Shown one piece after another: positions 26,750 to 36,175 of a stretch of 64,000 bases of DNA. Below the pieces are notes generated by a model. That model had not been told where the DNA came from and did not search any database. It was given only the letters and a program-made list of their open reading frames with translations. A program made the position numbers and the translations under genes. Origin of the DNA: Allotamlana fucoidanivorans. Lineage in GTDB: Bacteria > Bacteroidota > Bacteroidia > Flavobacteriales > Flavobacteriaceae. Positions within the stretch are counted from its first letter, which is position 1, and every line of letters starts with the position of its first letter. The stretch lies in the NCBI RefSeq assembly GCF_006265225.1, contig NZ_VDCS01000007.1, positions 62,001-126,000 of the forward strand, in the 5' to 3' direction.

Positions 26750-27970
26750 ATGTTCAAACACATAAAAAATCTAGGTCCAGGCTTGCTGTTTGCGGGTGCA
26801 GCTATAGGCGTTTCGCATTTGGTGCAATCTACTCGGGCTGGTGCAGATTTTGGTTTAGGACTTATTTGGGCCTTGCTATTGGTTAACGTGTTTAAATATC
26901 CTTTCTTTCAGTTTGGTCCTAGATATGCCACTGCAACTGGCGAAAGTTTACTTGATGGCTACAGCAAACTTGGTAAAAGTATTTTGATTGTGTATTTTGT
27001 TTTAAATCTTGCTACCATGTTTACCATTCAAGCGGCTGTAACTATAGTCACAGCTGGCTTAGCGTCTTCGTTATTTGGTCATTTTATTAGTCTTGAACTT
27101 TGGACGATAATAATCCTTATAATCTGTTTGGTACTTCTCATTTTTGGAAAATACAAATTACTAGACAGATTGATGAAAATAATCATAGTTACCCTAACTA
27201 TTTCTACCATTGTTACGGTGTCTATGGGCATATCAAATCATGAAAGCTCACTCTCCTTTCAGCAGGTTTTACCTAAAAACAGCATTGAAATTGCCTTTCT
27301 CATTGCTTTTATGGGCTGGATGCCAGCACCACTTGATATAGCCGTTTGGCAGTCCTTGTGGTCTGTTGAGAAAAACAAAGAATCTAAAACATATCACACT
27401 AAAACAGCTCTTTTTGATTTTAATATTGGCTATTTAGGCACTACACTTTTAGGTATTGGCTTTGTACTTCTTGGAGCTTTGGTTATGTTTAATAGTGGTG
27501 AAACCTTTAGTAATTCAGCAAACGTATTTTCTAGTCAGTTAATCAAAATGTACACATTAAATTTAGGAGATTGGGCCTATGTATTTATTGGCATAGCAGC
27601 ATTTACTACCATGTTTAGCACTACCCTTACAACGCTTGATGCATCACCTAGAGCTATGGCAAAAAGTGCTTCACTACTTTTTAAAAATACTAAAAAACTC
27701 AACTATACGTTTTGGATTATGCTCTTAACCATAGGTACCATAGGCATCTTTATGTTTTTAGCTTCTGAAATGGGCTTGTTGATAAAAATAGCAACCATCT
27801 TATCATTTGTAACCGCACCATTTTATGCCATAATTAATTACAAACTAATATCTAGTAAGCACACGCCTAAAAAATGGCAACCTTCAAAAATAATGCATGT
27901 GTATAGTATACTTGGTATCCTTTTTTTAATCGGATTCAGTCTTTGGTATGTTGTTTCAATAGCAATTTAA
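26750..27970 (+). CDS. Nramp-like transporter with non-canonical metal site
   Basis: Membrane protein of 406 aa with about 11 helices and overall Nramp fold; it begins [16 protein letters not shown]. In canonical Nramp the TM1 motif is DPGN and TM6 carries A/M-P-H; here TM1 reads G-V-S-H (20-23) and TM6 reads W-M-P-A-P. The Asp and Asn that bind Mn/Fe are therefore lacking. Substrate is open: Mg2+, another metal or a non-metal. It follows the ECF sigma gene with no spacer, and the lipA promoter is just behind it. Confidence 0.85.
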   Translation: MFKHIKNLGPGLLFAGAAIGVSHLVQSTRAGADFGLGLIWALLLVNVFKYPFFQFGPRYATATGESLLDGYSKLGKSILIVYFVLNLATMFTIQAAVTIVTAGLASSLFGHFISLELWTIIILIICLVLLIFGKYKLLDRLMKIIIVTLTISTIVTVSMGISNHESSLSFQQVLPKNSIEIAFLIAFMGWMPAPLDIAVWQSLWSVEKNKESKTYHTKTALFDFNIGYLGTTLLGIGFVLLGALVMFNSGETFSNSANVFSSQLIKMYTLNLGDWAYVFIGIAAFTTMFSTTLTTLDASPRAMAKSASLLFKNTKKLNYTFWIMLLTIGTIGIFMFLASEMGLLIKIATILSFVTAPFYAIINYKLISSKHTPKKWQPSKIMHVYSILGILFLIGFSLWYVVSIAI

Positions 27971-27987
27971 TTTAGCAGAATACTTTG

Positions 27988-27995
27988 TATCTTTG
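27988..27995 (+). promoter_or_regulatory. -7 promoter box for lipA
   Basis: TATCTTTG, 12 nt before ATG 28008 and 18 nt before ATG 28014. The frame extension from TTG 27993 lies inside this box. Confidence 0.6.
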
Positions 27996-28007
27996 CACAC
28001 TCATTTT

Positions 28008-28892
28008 ATGTCTATGAAAACGAATACAGCTTCAAATATTTTGCCCGAACCTAAAGGAAAGCCCAAATGGTTACGTGTTAAACTTCCAACCGGAAAAAAA
28101 TACACCGAGCTACGAGGACTAGTTGACAAATACAAATTAAACACCATTTGTACTTCTGGAAGCTGCCCCAATATGGGAGAGTGCTGGGGAGAAGGCACAG
28201 CCACGTTTATGATTCTAGGTAATATATGCACCCGATCATGTGGGTTTTGCGGAGTAAAAACAGGACGTCCTGAAACAGTAGATTGGGACGAACCAGAAAA
28301 AGTAGCCCGTTCTATAAAATTAATGAATATAAAACATGCTGTTTTAACAAGTGTGGATAGAGATGATTTGAAAGACATGGGCAGTATTATGTGGGCAGAA
28401 ACCGTTAATGCGGTTAGAAGAATGAATCCTGAAACTACTTTAGAAACGCTCATTCCTGATTTTCAAGGTATAGAACAACATATTGACAGAATTATAGAAG
28501 TAGCTCCGGAAGTTGTATCGCATAACATTGAAACCGTAAGACGGTTAACACGAGAAGTTAGAATTCAGGCGCAATACGATAGAAGCTTGGGGGTTTTAAA
28601 ATATTTAAAACATAAAGGACAGCGTAGAACAAAGTCTGGTATCATGCTTGGTTTAGGAGAAACTCGTGAGGAAGTTATTGAAACGCTACACGACCTTAAA
28701 AATAATGATGTTGACGTTGTTACGATTGGTCAATATCTACAACCTAGCAAAAAACACTTACCTGTAAAACAATTTATCAATCCAGATCAATTCAAAGAAT
28801 ATGAAGCTATTGGTTTAGAACTTGGCTTCAGGCATGTTGAAAGTAGTGCTTTGGTAAGATCATCTTACCGTGCTCAAAAACACATTCAATAG
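28008..28892 (+). CDS. lipA: Lipoyl synthase
   Basis: Radical SAM enzyme inserting two sulfurs into octanoyl groups on lipoyl domains. N-terminal auxiliary-cluster cysteines are seen in [12 protein letters not shown], the radical SAM cluster in CTRSCGFC, and the C-terminal serine ligand region in [11 protein letters not shown]. The 294 aa length (from ATG 28008) is normal. A longer frame starts at TTG 27993, inside the promoter; ATG 28014 is another candidate. Gap begins two bases after the stop. Confidence 0.96.
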   Translation: MSMKTNTASNILPEPKGKPKWLRVKLPTGKKYTELRGLVDKYKLNTICTSGSCPNMGECWGEGTATFMILGNICTRSCGFCGVKTGRPETVDWDEPEKVARSIKLMNIKHAVLTSVDRDDLKDMGSIMWAETVNAVRRMNPETTLETLIPDFQGIEQHIDRIIEVAPEVVSHNIETVRRLTREVRIQAQYDRSLGVLKYLKHKGQRRTKSGIMLGLGETREEVIETLHDLKNNDVDVVTIGQYLQPSKKHLPVKQFINPDQFKEYEAIGLELGFRHVESSALVRSSYRAQKHIQ

Positions 28893-28894
28893 CC

Positions 28895-29911
28895 ATGATA
28901 AGGATTGCTATTAATGGTTTTGGCAGAATAGGCAGGCGGGTATTTAGGCTACTAGCAAAGCAAAATGATATTCAAGTAGTCGCTATAAATGATTTAGCTG
29001 ATGCCAAAACACTAAGTCACCTGTTAAAATATGATAGCGTTCATGGTATTTTTAAGTATGACACATCACATGACGCTGAACACATTATTGTTGATGGACG
29101 AAGCATTCCCCTTTTAAACCAATCGCATCCAGAAGCTATTGATTGGAACCCTTTTAATATTGACTTTGTTATTGAATGTACGGGAAAATTTAAAACCAGA
29201 TCATCATTAAAAAGCCATATATACAATGGAGCTAAAAGGGTAATTTTGAGTGTTCCTCCAGTAGAAGATGATATTAAAACCGTAGTATTAGGTGTTAATG
29301 ACCATATCATTAGCGGTTCAGAATTAATAGTATCAAATGCCTCTTGTACCACCAACAATGCGGCTCCTATGATTGATGTTATGGATAAACTTTGCGGTAT
29401 TGATCAAGCCTATATTACTACCGTGCACTCCTATACTACTGACCAAAGCCTGCATGATGAACCCCATCGTGATTTACGACGATCTAGAGCTGCCGGACAG
29501 TCTATTGTACCTACAACAACTGGAGCTGCAAAAGCCTTGACCAAAATATTTCCTGAACTTTCAAATGCTATTGGGGGTTGTGGTATACGCGTTCCTGTTA
29601 TAAATGGTTCATTAACAGATATTACATTTAATGTAAAGCAAGAAGTAAGTATTTCAGAAATAAACGAAACCTTTAAACATGCTGCCCTTAACAACTATAA
29701 AGGGATTATTGAATACACGTCAGACCCCATTGTTTCTATAGATATTGTTGGAAACACGCACTCCTGTATATTCGATTCTCAAATGACCTCAGTAATAGGA
29801 AAGATGGTTAAAATTATTGGCTGGTATGATAATGAAACGGGATACTCAAGCAGAATTATTGACCTAATACGTAATTTGTCGATAAAAAATTACGTTTTAT
29901 CGATAAAATAA
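28895..29911 (+). CDS. gap: Type I glyceraldehyde-3-phosphate dehydrogenase
   Basis: Glycolytic enzyme of 338 aa. INGFGRIGRRVFR opens the Rossmann fold; the Asp in AINDLAD favours NAD. The catalytic Cys is residue 151 in SNASCTTN, with His in TTVHSYTTDQ, and WYDNETGYSSRI closes the protein. Only 2 bp separate it from lipA, so it is probably transcribed from the lipA promoter. The 3' end encodes a short repeat (LSIKNYVLSIK) created by a DNA palindrome next to the kinase promoter. Confidence 0.95.
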   Translation: MIRIAINGFGRIGRRVFRLLAKQNDIQVVAINDLADAKTLSHLLKYDSVHGIFKYDTSHDAEHIIVDGRSIPLLNQSHPEAIDWNPFNIDFVIECTGKFKTRSSLKSHIYNGAKRVILSVPPVEDDIKTVVLGVNDHIISGSELIVSNASCTTNNAAPMIDVMDKLCGIDQAYITTVHSYTTDQSLHDEPHRDLRRSRAAGQSIVPTTTGAAKALTKIFPELSNAIGGCGIRVPVINGSLTDITFNVKQEVSISEINETFKHAALNNYKGIIEYTSDPIVSIDIVGNTHSCIFDSQMTSVIGKMVKIIGWYDNETGYSSRIIDLIRNLSIKNYVLSIK

Positions 29912-29920
29912 TTATATTTG
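29895..29920 (+). promoter_or_regulatory. Palindrome and -7 box upstream of the hybrid kinase
   Basis: TTTTATCGATAAAA (29895-29908) is a perfect 14-bp palindrome. Five bases later TATATTTG (29913-29920) matches the -7 box, 18 nt before ATG 29939. The palindrome would lie between the -33 and -7 sites and could be an operator. Confidence 0.45.
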
Positions 29921-29938
29921 CTTATAATATTAGGTAAA

Positions 29939-32176
29939 ATGTCCCAATTTAAGTGTTACATATATATTATCATCTTCTTGATAAATTTAGGTGCTGTGTC
30001 TCAAAACTCCATCAATGATGACCCTGAGATCACACAGAACAGCATTAATCACTGGATTGCTCAATCTGAAGTAGAATTAGAAAACTATAATTATTTTAGC
30101 GCTCAAAAAGATTTGGATAAGGCTTTAGCTTTAGCCGAAAAATCAAACAACAAAAAAAGTGCGGGTATTATTTATGCGCTTAAAGGAAAGCTAAAACTAA
30201 TAACGCAAGAAGAAGATAAGGCTATTAAATTGTTAAACAAAGCCATTGAGATTCAACGCATAATTAATGACAACAAAAATCTAGGAAGCTCTTATAAAAT
30301 TTTTGCTGATGTTTATTTTGCTAAAGGAGATTTTTACTCTGCTTTAGATTCTTACAGAGCTGCTAAATCAAAATTTGAAGAAGAGGAACTCAATAGAGAG
30401 TTGGCCGAAACCCTTTTAAGCGAAGGTAAAACTTATATTCAACTAAGAAACTACCACAAGGCAAGAGACCTCATAGAACAATCTATTGCCGTATCAAAAA
30501 AGTACGATTATTATAAAACTGAAAGCGAAGCTTTAGTAAATCATGCTCTAACCTACAGCAAATTAGGAAATCAAGAAAAAGCATTAGCGCTTGCTCTAGA
30601 AGGTCTTAATATTGCAAAAACCAACAATTACACCTCAATTATTAATGAAGCCTACTTACTTCTTAGCGAGCTTTATAATGATACTGGAGCTTATAAAGAC
30701 TCAAGAGATTTCTTAAAAAAGCATATTACACTTTCTGACTCCATTAGAGAATTAACAATAAGTTCTTCAAACAGTCAAGAAACACAATATTTGCTAAATG
30801 AGGAAAAAGAAAAAAATCAGGAAATTGTTGAAAAACTAGAAAAAGCGGAAGATGAACAAAATATGAGTACCTTAATTTCTATATTAAGTGTGGCTTTAAT
30901 TACTATTTTATCTCTTCTTACGCTTTCTCTGTATAAAAACAATAACATTAGACTTAAAACCAATAATATGCTTCACAAAAAAAACAGTGAACTAATTATT
31001 GCTAAAGAAAAAGCTGAACTCGCCTCAAAAACAAAAGCCAACTTCTTATCAACAGTAACTCATGAATTAAGAACGCCGCTTTACGCTGTTACTGGATTAA
31101 GCAACATGCTTTTAGATGAAAACCCAAGACCTGAGCAAGTGCAACATCTTAAGTCTCTTAAATTTTCTGGTGATTACTTACTTACGTTTATAAATGATAT
31201 TCTTCAAATCAATAAAATTGAAGCAAATAAAGTTGACATAGAACCTGAAACTTTCAACTTAAAGAAAAAAATCAATAACATTATTCTTGCCTTGAACAAC
31301 TCGGCTCTTGATAATAATATAAAGATTCACTATGAGTTTGATAAAGAACTCCCAGAAAACTTCATTGCCGATCAATTAAAAATTTCTCAAATACTAATCA
31401 ACCTTATAGGCAACTCCATCAAGTTTACAAAGGATGGTGATATCTGGATTCGGGTTTATAAAATTGAACAACAAGGCAAAACATATATACTTCGTTTTGA
31501 AATAGAAGATAACGGCATTGGTATTAGCCAAGAAAAGCAAGACCATATGTTTGAGAGCTTCTCTCAAGGGTCCATTCAAATCAATAGAAAATATGGCGGA
31601 ACAGGCTTAGGACTATCTATTGTAAAAGGATTAATTGACATTTTAAAAGGAAAAATTTACGTAAAAAGTGAGCTTGACAAAGGAACTACTTTTTATTTTG
31701 AAATACCACTTGAACATACTACCGTTGAAGAAGCTCAAGAAAATGCACCAACATATTTTGATGGCAAATCTGACGATTTAAATCTTACAAATGTTAAAAT
31801 CCTGGTGGTTGAAGACAATAAAATCAACCAAATGATTACTAAAAAGATTTTAACGAAAATGAATCTGAAATGTGATATTGTTGACAATGGAGAAGCAGCT
31901 GTTGAAATGATTAAAGCGAACGCTTACAACATTGTTTTAATGGATATTCATATGCCTGGCATTAGTGGTATAGAAGCCACCAAACAGGTGAGAGAATTTG
32001 ATAAGAAACTTACTATTTTTGCTTTAACAGCAGTAACCATAGAAGATAAAATGCATGAGTTTGAAGAAGCTGGATTTACTGATATTATTCCTAAACCGTT
32101 CAAACAAGAAGAGTTTGAGAAAAAATTATACAATGCCTTAGCTTCAAAAAAAGAAACACCTTCTACTAGCGCTTAA
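29939..32176 (+). CDS. TPR-containing hybrid sensor histidine kinase/response regulator
   Basis: Protein of 745 aa: a signal peptide (MSQFKCYIYIIIFLINLGAVSQ), five to six TPR units in the periplasmic part (about 35-260), a membrane helix (about 300-325), then a HisKA domain with His375 in THELRTPLYAVTG, a HATPase (ILINLIGNSIKFT, GIGISQEKQDHMF, GTGLGLSIVKGL), and a receiver domain with Asp669 in VLMDIHMPG. No Hpt domain is present. The start is ATG 29939, as TTG 29918 lies in the -7 box. Its 3' end overlaps convergent lpxK by 11 bp. Confidence 0.92.
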   Translation: MSQFKCYIYIIIFLINLGAVSQNSINDDPEITQNSINHWIAQSEVELENYNYFSAQKDLDKALALAEKSNNKKSAGIIYALKGKLKLITQEEDKAIKLLNKAIEIQRIINDNKNLGSSYKIFADVYFAKGDFYSALDSYRAAKSKFEEEELNRELAETLLSEGKTYIQLRNYHKARDLIEQSIAVSKKYDYYKTESEALVNHALTYSKLGNQEKALALALEGLNIAKTNNYTSIINEAYLLLSELYNDTGAYKDSRDFLKKHITLSDSIRELTISSSNSQETQYLLNEEKEKNQEIVEKLEKAEDEQNMSTLISILSVALITILSLLTLSLYKNNNIRLKTNNMLHKKNSELIIAKEKAELASKTKANFLSTVTHELRTPLYAVTGLSNMLLDENPRPEQVQHLKSLKFSGDYLLTFINDILQINKIEANKVDIEPETFNLKKKINNIILALNNSALDNNIKIHYEFDKELPENFIADQLKISQILINLIGNSIKFTKDGDIWIRVYKIEQQGKTYILRFEIEDNGIGISQEKQDHMFESFSQGSIQINRKYGGTGLGLSIVKGLIDILKGKIYVKSELDKGTTFYFEIPLEHTTVEEAQENAPTYFDGKSDDLNLTNVKILVVEDNKINQMITKKILTKMNLKCDIVDNGEAAVEMIKANAYNIVLMDIHMPGISGIEATKQVREFDKKLTIFALTAVTIEDKMHEFEEAGFTDIIPKPFKQEEFEKKLYNALASKKETPSTSA

Positions 32177-33167
32177 TCGCCTTTTCAATTAAAGCATTGA
32201 ATTTATTTGGATAATCTAATTTTACTTGAATAGGCAAATAATACAGTTTATCCTTTAAAGTTTCATACTGTTTTAAACGCATAAAATCTTTTTCTGTGGT
32301 TAAAATCATTTCTTTTTGCTCCAGTAATACTATATCGACTTCAGAAAACTCATGGTGATCTTGAAAATTTAAATGATCAAAATTGAACTGTTTTGCCTTT
32401 AAAAATTCAATCAATGACGTTGGATTTGCAATTCCTGTAACCAAAGTAAAACCACTTTTCAAATCGTGTAACGCCATAGATTCACTTACAGAACATATCT
32501 GCTCTGCATATGCTATAGAACTAAAAAACACTGCTTGATGAGCTTCTGGCTTTATTTGTTCAATAATACGTTTCTTTTCTAGAGTATTAAGGTCATGAGG
32601 ACATTTGGTAACAACAATGATTTGAGCCCGTTTGGCTCCACTACGTGGTTCTCTTAAATTTCCAGTAGGCAACAGAATATCTTTAAAATAAGGGGCATTA
32701 TAAGTAGTTAGCAATATATTTAACCCAGCCTTCACTTTTCTATGCTGAAACGCATCATCAAGTAAAATAACATCAGGATCGTGTTCTTGCAACTGCTCAA
32801 TACCGTTTTGCCTGTTTGCATCAACCGCTACCAAAACATCTGACTTAAATTTATTGTAAAACTGAAAAGGTTCATCGCCAATAGAGGCCACAGTGCATGT
32901 TTCATCAGCTAATTGAAAACCTTTCGTTTTTCGTTTATATCCTCTACTTAATGTCGCTATTTTATACTCATGTTTCAGTAACCGAATCAAATACTCAATC
33001 ATAGGTGTTTTTCCTGTTCCTCCCACACTCAAGTTACCAACACATACAACAGGTACACTATATGACTTTGACGGTTTCCAACCAAAATCATACAATGTAT
33101 TTCTTAACCAAGTGACCAAAAAATAAATGGGTACAAATGGTAGCAAGATTTTCCTAATAAAGTTCAT
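32166..33167 (-). CDS. lpxK: Tetraacyldisaccharide 4'-kinase (lipid A)
   Basis: Phosphorylates the 4' position of the lipid A disaccharide at the inner membrane. After a short N-terminal membrane helix the protein has VVCVGNLSVGGTGKTPMIEYL with the Walker A loop, and the LpxK pattern LSRGYKRKTKGF, IGDEPFQFYNKF and LLDDAFQHRKV. The start is ATG 33167 (333 aa); TTG 33242 would add 25 residues not part of LpxK. Convergent with the kinase gene, with an 11-bp overlap. Confidence 0.93.
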   Translation of the reverse strand: MNFIRKILLPFVPIYFLVTWLRNTLYDFGWKPSKSYSVPVVCVGNLSVGGTGKTPMIEYLIRLLKHEYKIATLSRGYKRKTKGFQLADETCTVASIGDEPFQFYNKFKSDVLVAVDANRQNGIEQLQEHDPDVILLDDAFQHRKVKAGLNILLTTYNAPYFKDILLPTGNLREPRSGAKRAQIIVVTKCPHDLNTLEKKRIIEQIKPEAHQAVFFSSIAYAEQICSVSESMALHDLKSGFTLVTGIANPTSLIEFLKAKQFNFDHLNFQDHHEFSEVDIVLLEQKEMILTTEKDFMRLKQYETLKDKLYYLPIQVKLDYPNKFNALIEKAIKR

Positions 33168-33281
33168 GGAAAAGAGATCAATGATTCGCCTAAAAATAAA
33201 GTTCGAAATATAACAATTATTCCACCAACGCTCATATTTCAAATGACAGAATTTAATACCTACGCTTGAAAGTATTTATTT

Positions 33282-33289
33282 TATCTTTG
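33282..33289 (+). promoter_or_regulatory. -7 promoter box for the Nif3-like gene
   Basis: TATCTTTG, 19 nt before the ATG at 33309. Confidence 0.6.
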
Positions 33290-33308
33290 ACTATAAAATA
33301 GATAGCAC

Positions 33309-34403
33309 ATGATTATTCAAGACGTTATAAATCATCTAGAAGAGCTTTCACCACTAAACTATGCTGAAGATTTTGACAATGTAGGACTTCTAGTTGGTGA
33401 CAAAAACACAAAACTAACGGGAGTTTTAGTAACACTTGACACGCTTGAAGCTGTTATAGATGAGGCTATAAATGAGCAATGCAATCTTATTGTGAGTTTT
33501 CATCCTATAATTTTTAAAGGCTTAAAAAAGCTTACTGGAAAAACCTATGTGGAGCGTGTGGTTATGAAAGCTATAAAACACGACATTGCTATTTACAGCA
33601 TGCACACCGCCTTAGATAATGCCTTTCTTGGTGTAAATGATATGATTTGCAGTCAATTAGAACTAGAAAACAAACAAGTTTTAATTCCTCAAAGTCAAAC
33701 CATAAAAAAACTAACCACCTATGTACCTAAAAACGAAGCAGGCACCTTAAGAAAAGCCCTTTTTAAAGCAGGAGCGGGAAGCATAGGAAATTATGATGAT
33801 TGCAGTTTTAATGTAGAAGGTTATGGCACCTTTAAGGGTAATGAAAATTCTAATCCCACAAAAGGAAATCAGGGAGAAATTCACACTGAAGAAGAAACAA
33901 AAATAACTATCACTTTTGCTAAACACTTAGAACATCGTGTTTTGAAAGCGCTTTTCAGCACGCACTCATATGAAGAAGTGGCTTATGAAATCATAACCAT
34001 TGAGAACAAAAATCAGCATATTGGAATGGGCATGGTAGGTTCCTTAAAAACACCCATGGATGAAGCTGGTTTCCTAAACTATTTAAAGTTAAAATTCAGT
34101 ACACCCTGTGTAAAACATTCGGCTTTTTTAAATAAGCCCATACAAAAAGTTGCTGTTTTAGGCGGTTCGGGTAGTTTTGCTATTAACGCCGCTAAAGCCC
34201 ATGGTGCAGACGCTTTTGTGACAGCCGATTTAAAATATCATGACTTTTTCACAGCAGAAAATAGTATTCTTTTAGCTGATGTTGGACATTACGAAAGTGA
34301 GCAATTCACAAAAAATCTTTTAGTAGCGTATCTTACAAAAAAAATTAGTAATTTTGCAATCATTTTATCAAAGACAAATACCAATCCTGTTAAGTATTTT
34401 TAA
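33309..34403 (+). CDS. Nif3-like dinuclear metal centre protein (GTP cyclohydrolase 1 type 2 homologue)
   Basis: Protein of 364 aa with the Nif3/YbgI signature residues: LIVSFHPIIFKGLKKLTG, YSMHTALDN and LADVGHYESEQF supply the His and Glu ligands of the metal pair. A middle insert (about 125-235) resembles the CutA/PII-like domain of the long Nif3 subtype. The function in bacteria is unsettled. Usual partner: the coiled-coil zinc-ribbon gene, which follows here 3 bp later. Confidence 0.9.
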   Translation: MIIQDVINHLEELSPLNYAEDFDNVGLLVGDKNTKLTGVLVTLDTLEAVIDEAINEQCNLIVSFHPIIFKGLKKLTGKTYVERVVMKAIKHDIAIYSMHTALDNAFLGVNDMICSQLELENKQVLIPQSQTIKKLTTYVPKNEAGTLRKALFKAGAGSIGNYDDCSFNVEGYGTFKGNENSNPTKGNQGEIHTEEETKITITFAKHLEHRVLKALFSTHSYEEVAYEIITIENKNQHIGMGMVGSLKTPMDEAGFLNYLKLKFSTPCVKHSAFLNKPIQKVAVLGGSGSFAINAAKAHGADAFVTADLKYHDFFTAENSILLADVGHYESEQFTKNLLVAYLTKKISNFAIILSKTNTNPVKYF

Positions 34404-34406
34404 AGT

Positions 34407-35186
34407 ATGGCTAAAAAGAAAGAAGTAACTGTTGAAGAGCGTTTAAGAGCTTTATACGATTTACAACTCATCGATTCTCGTATAGATGAAATAAGAAATG
34501 TTCGTGGAGAACTTCCTTTAGAGGTTCGTGATTTAGAAGATGAAGTTGCTGGACTTAATATTAGATTAGAAAAACTTGTTGCTAATTTAGAAGTTATAGA
34601 TAACGATATTGCTGGAAAGAAAAATTTAATTGAAGAATCAAAAGCTTTAATTAAAAAGTATGCTGAGCAACAAAAAAATGTTAGAAATAACAGAGAGTAT
34701 AATTCTTTAACAAAAGAAATTGAATTTCAAGAATTAGAAATCCAATTAGCTGAAAAACACATTAAAGAATTTAAAGCTCAAATAGAGCAAAAAAAGCAGG
34801 TTATTGCCGACACTAAAGAACGCTTAAAAGAGCGAGAAAGTCACTTAAAACACAAAAAAGGTGAACTTGACGCCATTTTAGCTGAAACTGAAAAAGAAGA
34901 AGAAGCATTAATTCAAAAATCTAACGATTACAAAGAACAAATTGAAGATCGTTTGGTAGCAGCTTACACCAGAATAAGAAATAATGTAAAAAATGGGTTG
35001 GCGGTTGTGCCTATTGAAAGAGGTGCTTCTGGAGGTTCGTTCTTTACCATACCACCACAAGTGCAGGTTGAAATAGCTTCGCGCAAAAAAGTTATTACAG
35101 ATGAGCATAGTGGCAGAATTTTAGTTGACCCTGTTTTAGCTGAAGAACAAAAAGCAAAAATGGAAAAACTGTTTTCAAAAATATAG
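34407..35186 (+). CDS. CT398-like coiled-coil protein with degenerate zinc ribbon
   Basis: Protein of 259 aa: a long antiparallel coiled coil (about 25-180), with a C-terminal region GASGGSFFTIPPQVQVEI and HSGRILVDPVL that corresponds to the C4 zinc ribbon of this family. The cysteines are all replaced by non-ligands (the protein has no Cys at all), so zinc cannot be bound in the usual way. The family binds RNA or membranes in different lineages. Transcribed with the Nif3-like gene, 3 bp upstream, and closed by a terminator. Confidence 0.88.
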   Translation: MAKKKEVTVEERLRALYDLQLIDSRIDEIRNVRGELPLEVRDLEDEVAGLNIRLEKLVANLEVIDNDIAGKKNLIEESKALIKKYAEQQKNVRNNREYNSLTKEIEFQELEIQLAEKHIKEFKAQIEQKKQVIADTKERLKERESHLKHKKGELDAILAETEKEEEALIQKSNDYKEQIEDRLVAAYTRIRNNVKNGLAVVPIERGASGGSFFTIPPQVQVEIASRKKVITDEHSGRILVDPVLAEEQKAKMEKLFSKI

Positions 35187-35209
35187 TTTATTTTAAACAC
35201 AAAATATTT

Positions 35210-35234
35210 AAAACCTCCTAAATTTGGAGGTTTT
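35210..35234 (+). terminator. Terminator after the coiled-coil gene
   Basis: Stem AAAACCTCC / GGAGGTTTT with a 7-nt loop and a T-run, 24 bp after the stop codon. Confidence 0.85.
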
Positions 35235-35267
35235 TTTATACTCTTAGTTAAGGTATTACCTCAAAAT

Positions 35268-35289
35268 AAAATAAGGTAAGCCTTATTTT
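35268..35289. repeat. Hairpin upstream of msrA
   Basis: Perfect inverted repeat AAAATAAGG / CCTTATTTT with loop TAAG, followed by more T. It is a second terminator or an RNA hairpin. Confidence 0.55.
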
Positions 35290-35380
35290 TAATTTGTGCT
35301 ACTAATGCTACCTACTTAAAAAATATCTCAATACCCCTAAGGCATCAGCATTAATGTTCCAACTAAAATATACATAACAT

Positions 35381-35404
35381 AAAACTATTTTTTTAAATAG
35401 TTTT
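35381..35404. repeat. Second hairpin upstream of msrA
   Basis: Perfect inverted repeat AAAACTATTT / AAATAGTTTT with a TTTT loop, 43 bp before the msrA ATG. AT-only in most positions, so a weak RNA structure at best. Confidence 0.45.
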
Positions 35405-35446
35405 AAGGATTTAATTTTCCATACGTCTATTATATAAACAACTACT

Positions 35447-36103
35447 ATGAAACATTTAATCTCTTTTTTTACATTGGTTCTATTTTGTAGCTGCCAAAAC
35501 AATGCTCAAACTAACAAAACACAAGAGGCAGTAATACAAGCCAACCCTGTTGAAGTTCCTGTGGAACACGGCAAAGCAAAGGCCTATTTTGCCAGCGGGT
35601 GTTTTTGGTGTGTTGAAGTTATTTATGAAAGCGTAAAAGGTGTTGAAGAAAGTATTTCTGGGTATTCTGGCGGACACACTAAAAATCCTACTTACGAAGC
35701 TAGCAACACAGGAAAAACAGGTCATGCTGAAGCTGTTGAAATTATATACGACCCTAAAATAGTGAGTTTTGAAACCCTTGTTGATGTTTATTTTACCTCA
35801 CAAAATATCACACAGGTAAACGGTCAGGGTAATGATAAAGGCTCTCAATACCGCTCCATCATCTTCTATCAAAATGAGGCGCAAAAACAAATTATTCTTA
35901 AAAAGAAAACGGAGTTAGAACAACAATTAAAAATTAAAGTAGCAGCTGAAGTGTATCCATTTCAGAAATTTTGGATTGCTGAAGATTATCATCAAGATTA
36001 TGAAAAAAAGCACCCCAATCATCCTTACATTCAAAATGTATCTATTCCCAGACTAAATAGATTTAAATCAAAAATGCCTCATGTTTTGAAAGACAATCAT
36101 TAA
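35447..36103 (+). CDS. msrA: Peptide-methionine (S)-S-oxide reductase MsrA, lipoprotein
   Basis: Reduces methionine-S-sulfoxide in envelope proteins. The 218 aa protein carries a lipoprotein signal (LFCSCQNN, lipid Cys at about 16), a 20-residue linker and an MsrA domain with the catalytic motif GCFWC (about residues 51-55), GYSGGHTKNPTYE and HAEAVEIIYDP, ending YQDYEKKHPNHPY. In this type the motif carries a Cys where many MsrA have Gly. The resolving Cys usually found near the C-terminus is not seen, so recycling may involve the second Cys of the motif. Confidence 0.93.
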   Translation: MKHLISFFTLVLFCSCQNNAQTNKTQEAVIQANPVEVPVEHGKAKAYFASGCFWCVEVIYESVKGVEESISGYSGGHTKNPTYEASNTGKTGHAEAVEIIYDPKIVSFETLVDVYFTSQNITQVNGQGNDKGSQYRSIIFYQNEAQKQIILKKKTELEQQLKIKVAAEVYPFQKFWIAEDYHQDYEKKHPNHPYIQNVSIPRLNRFKSKMPHVLKDNH

Positions 36104-36175
36104 ACAAACCTGCTACTGCTTGACTTAATTTAGAATTTCGACTAGATTTGTCTGCGTTATAATTGCAAAACATAA

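Noticed and set aside
33168-33242. N-terminal extension of LpxK from TTG 33242
   Set aside because: The residues are not LpxK-like and the normal start is ATG 33167.
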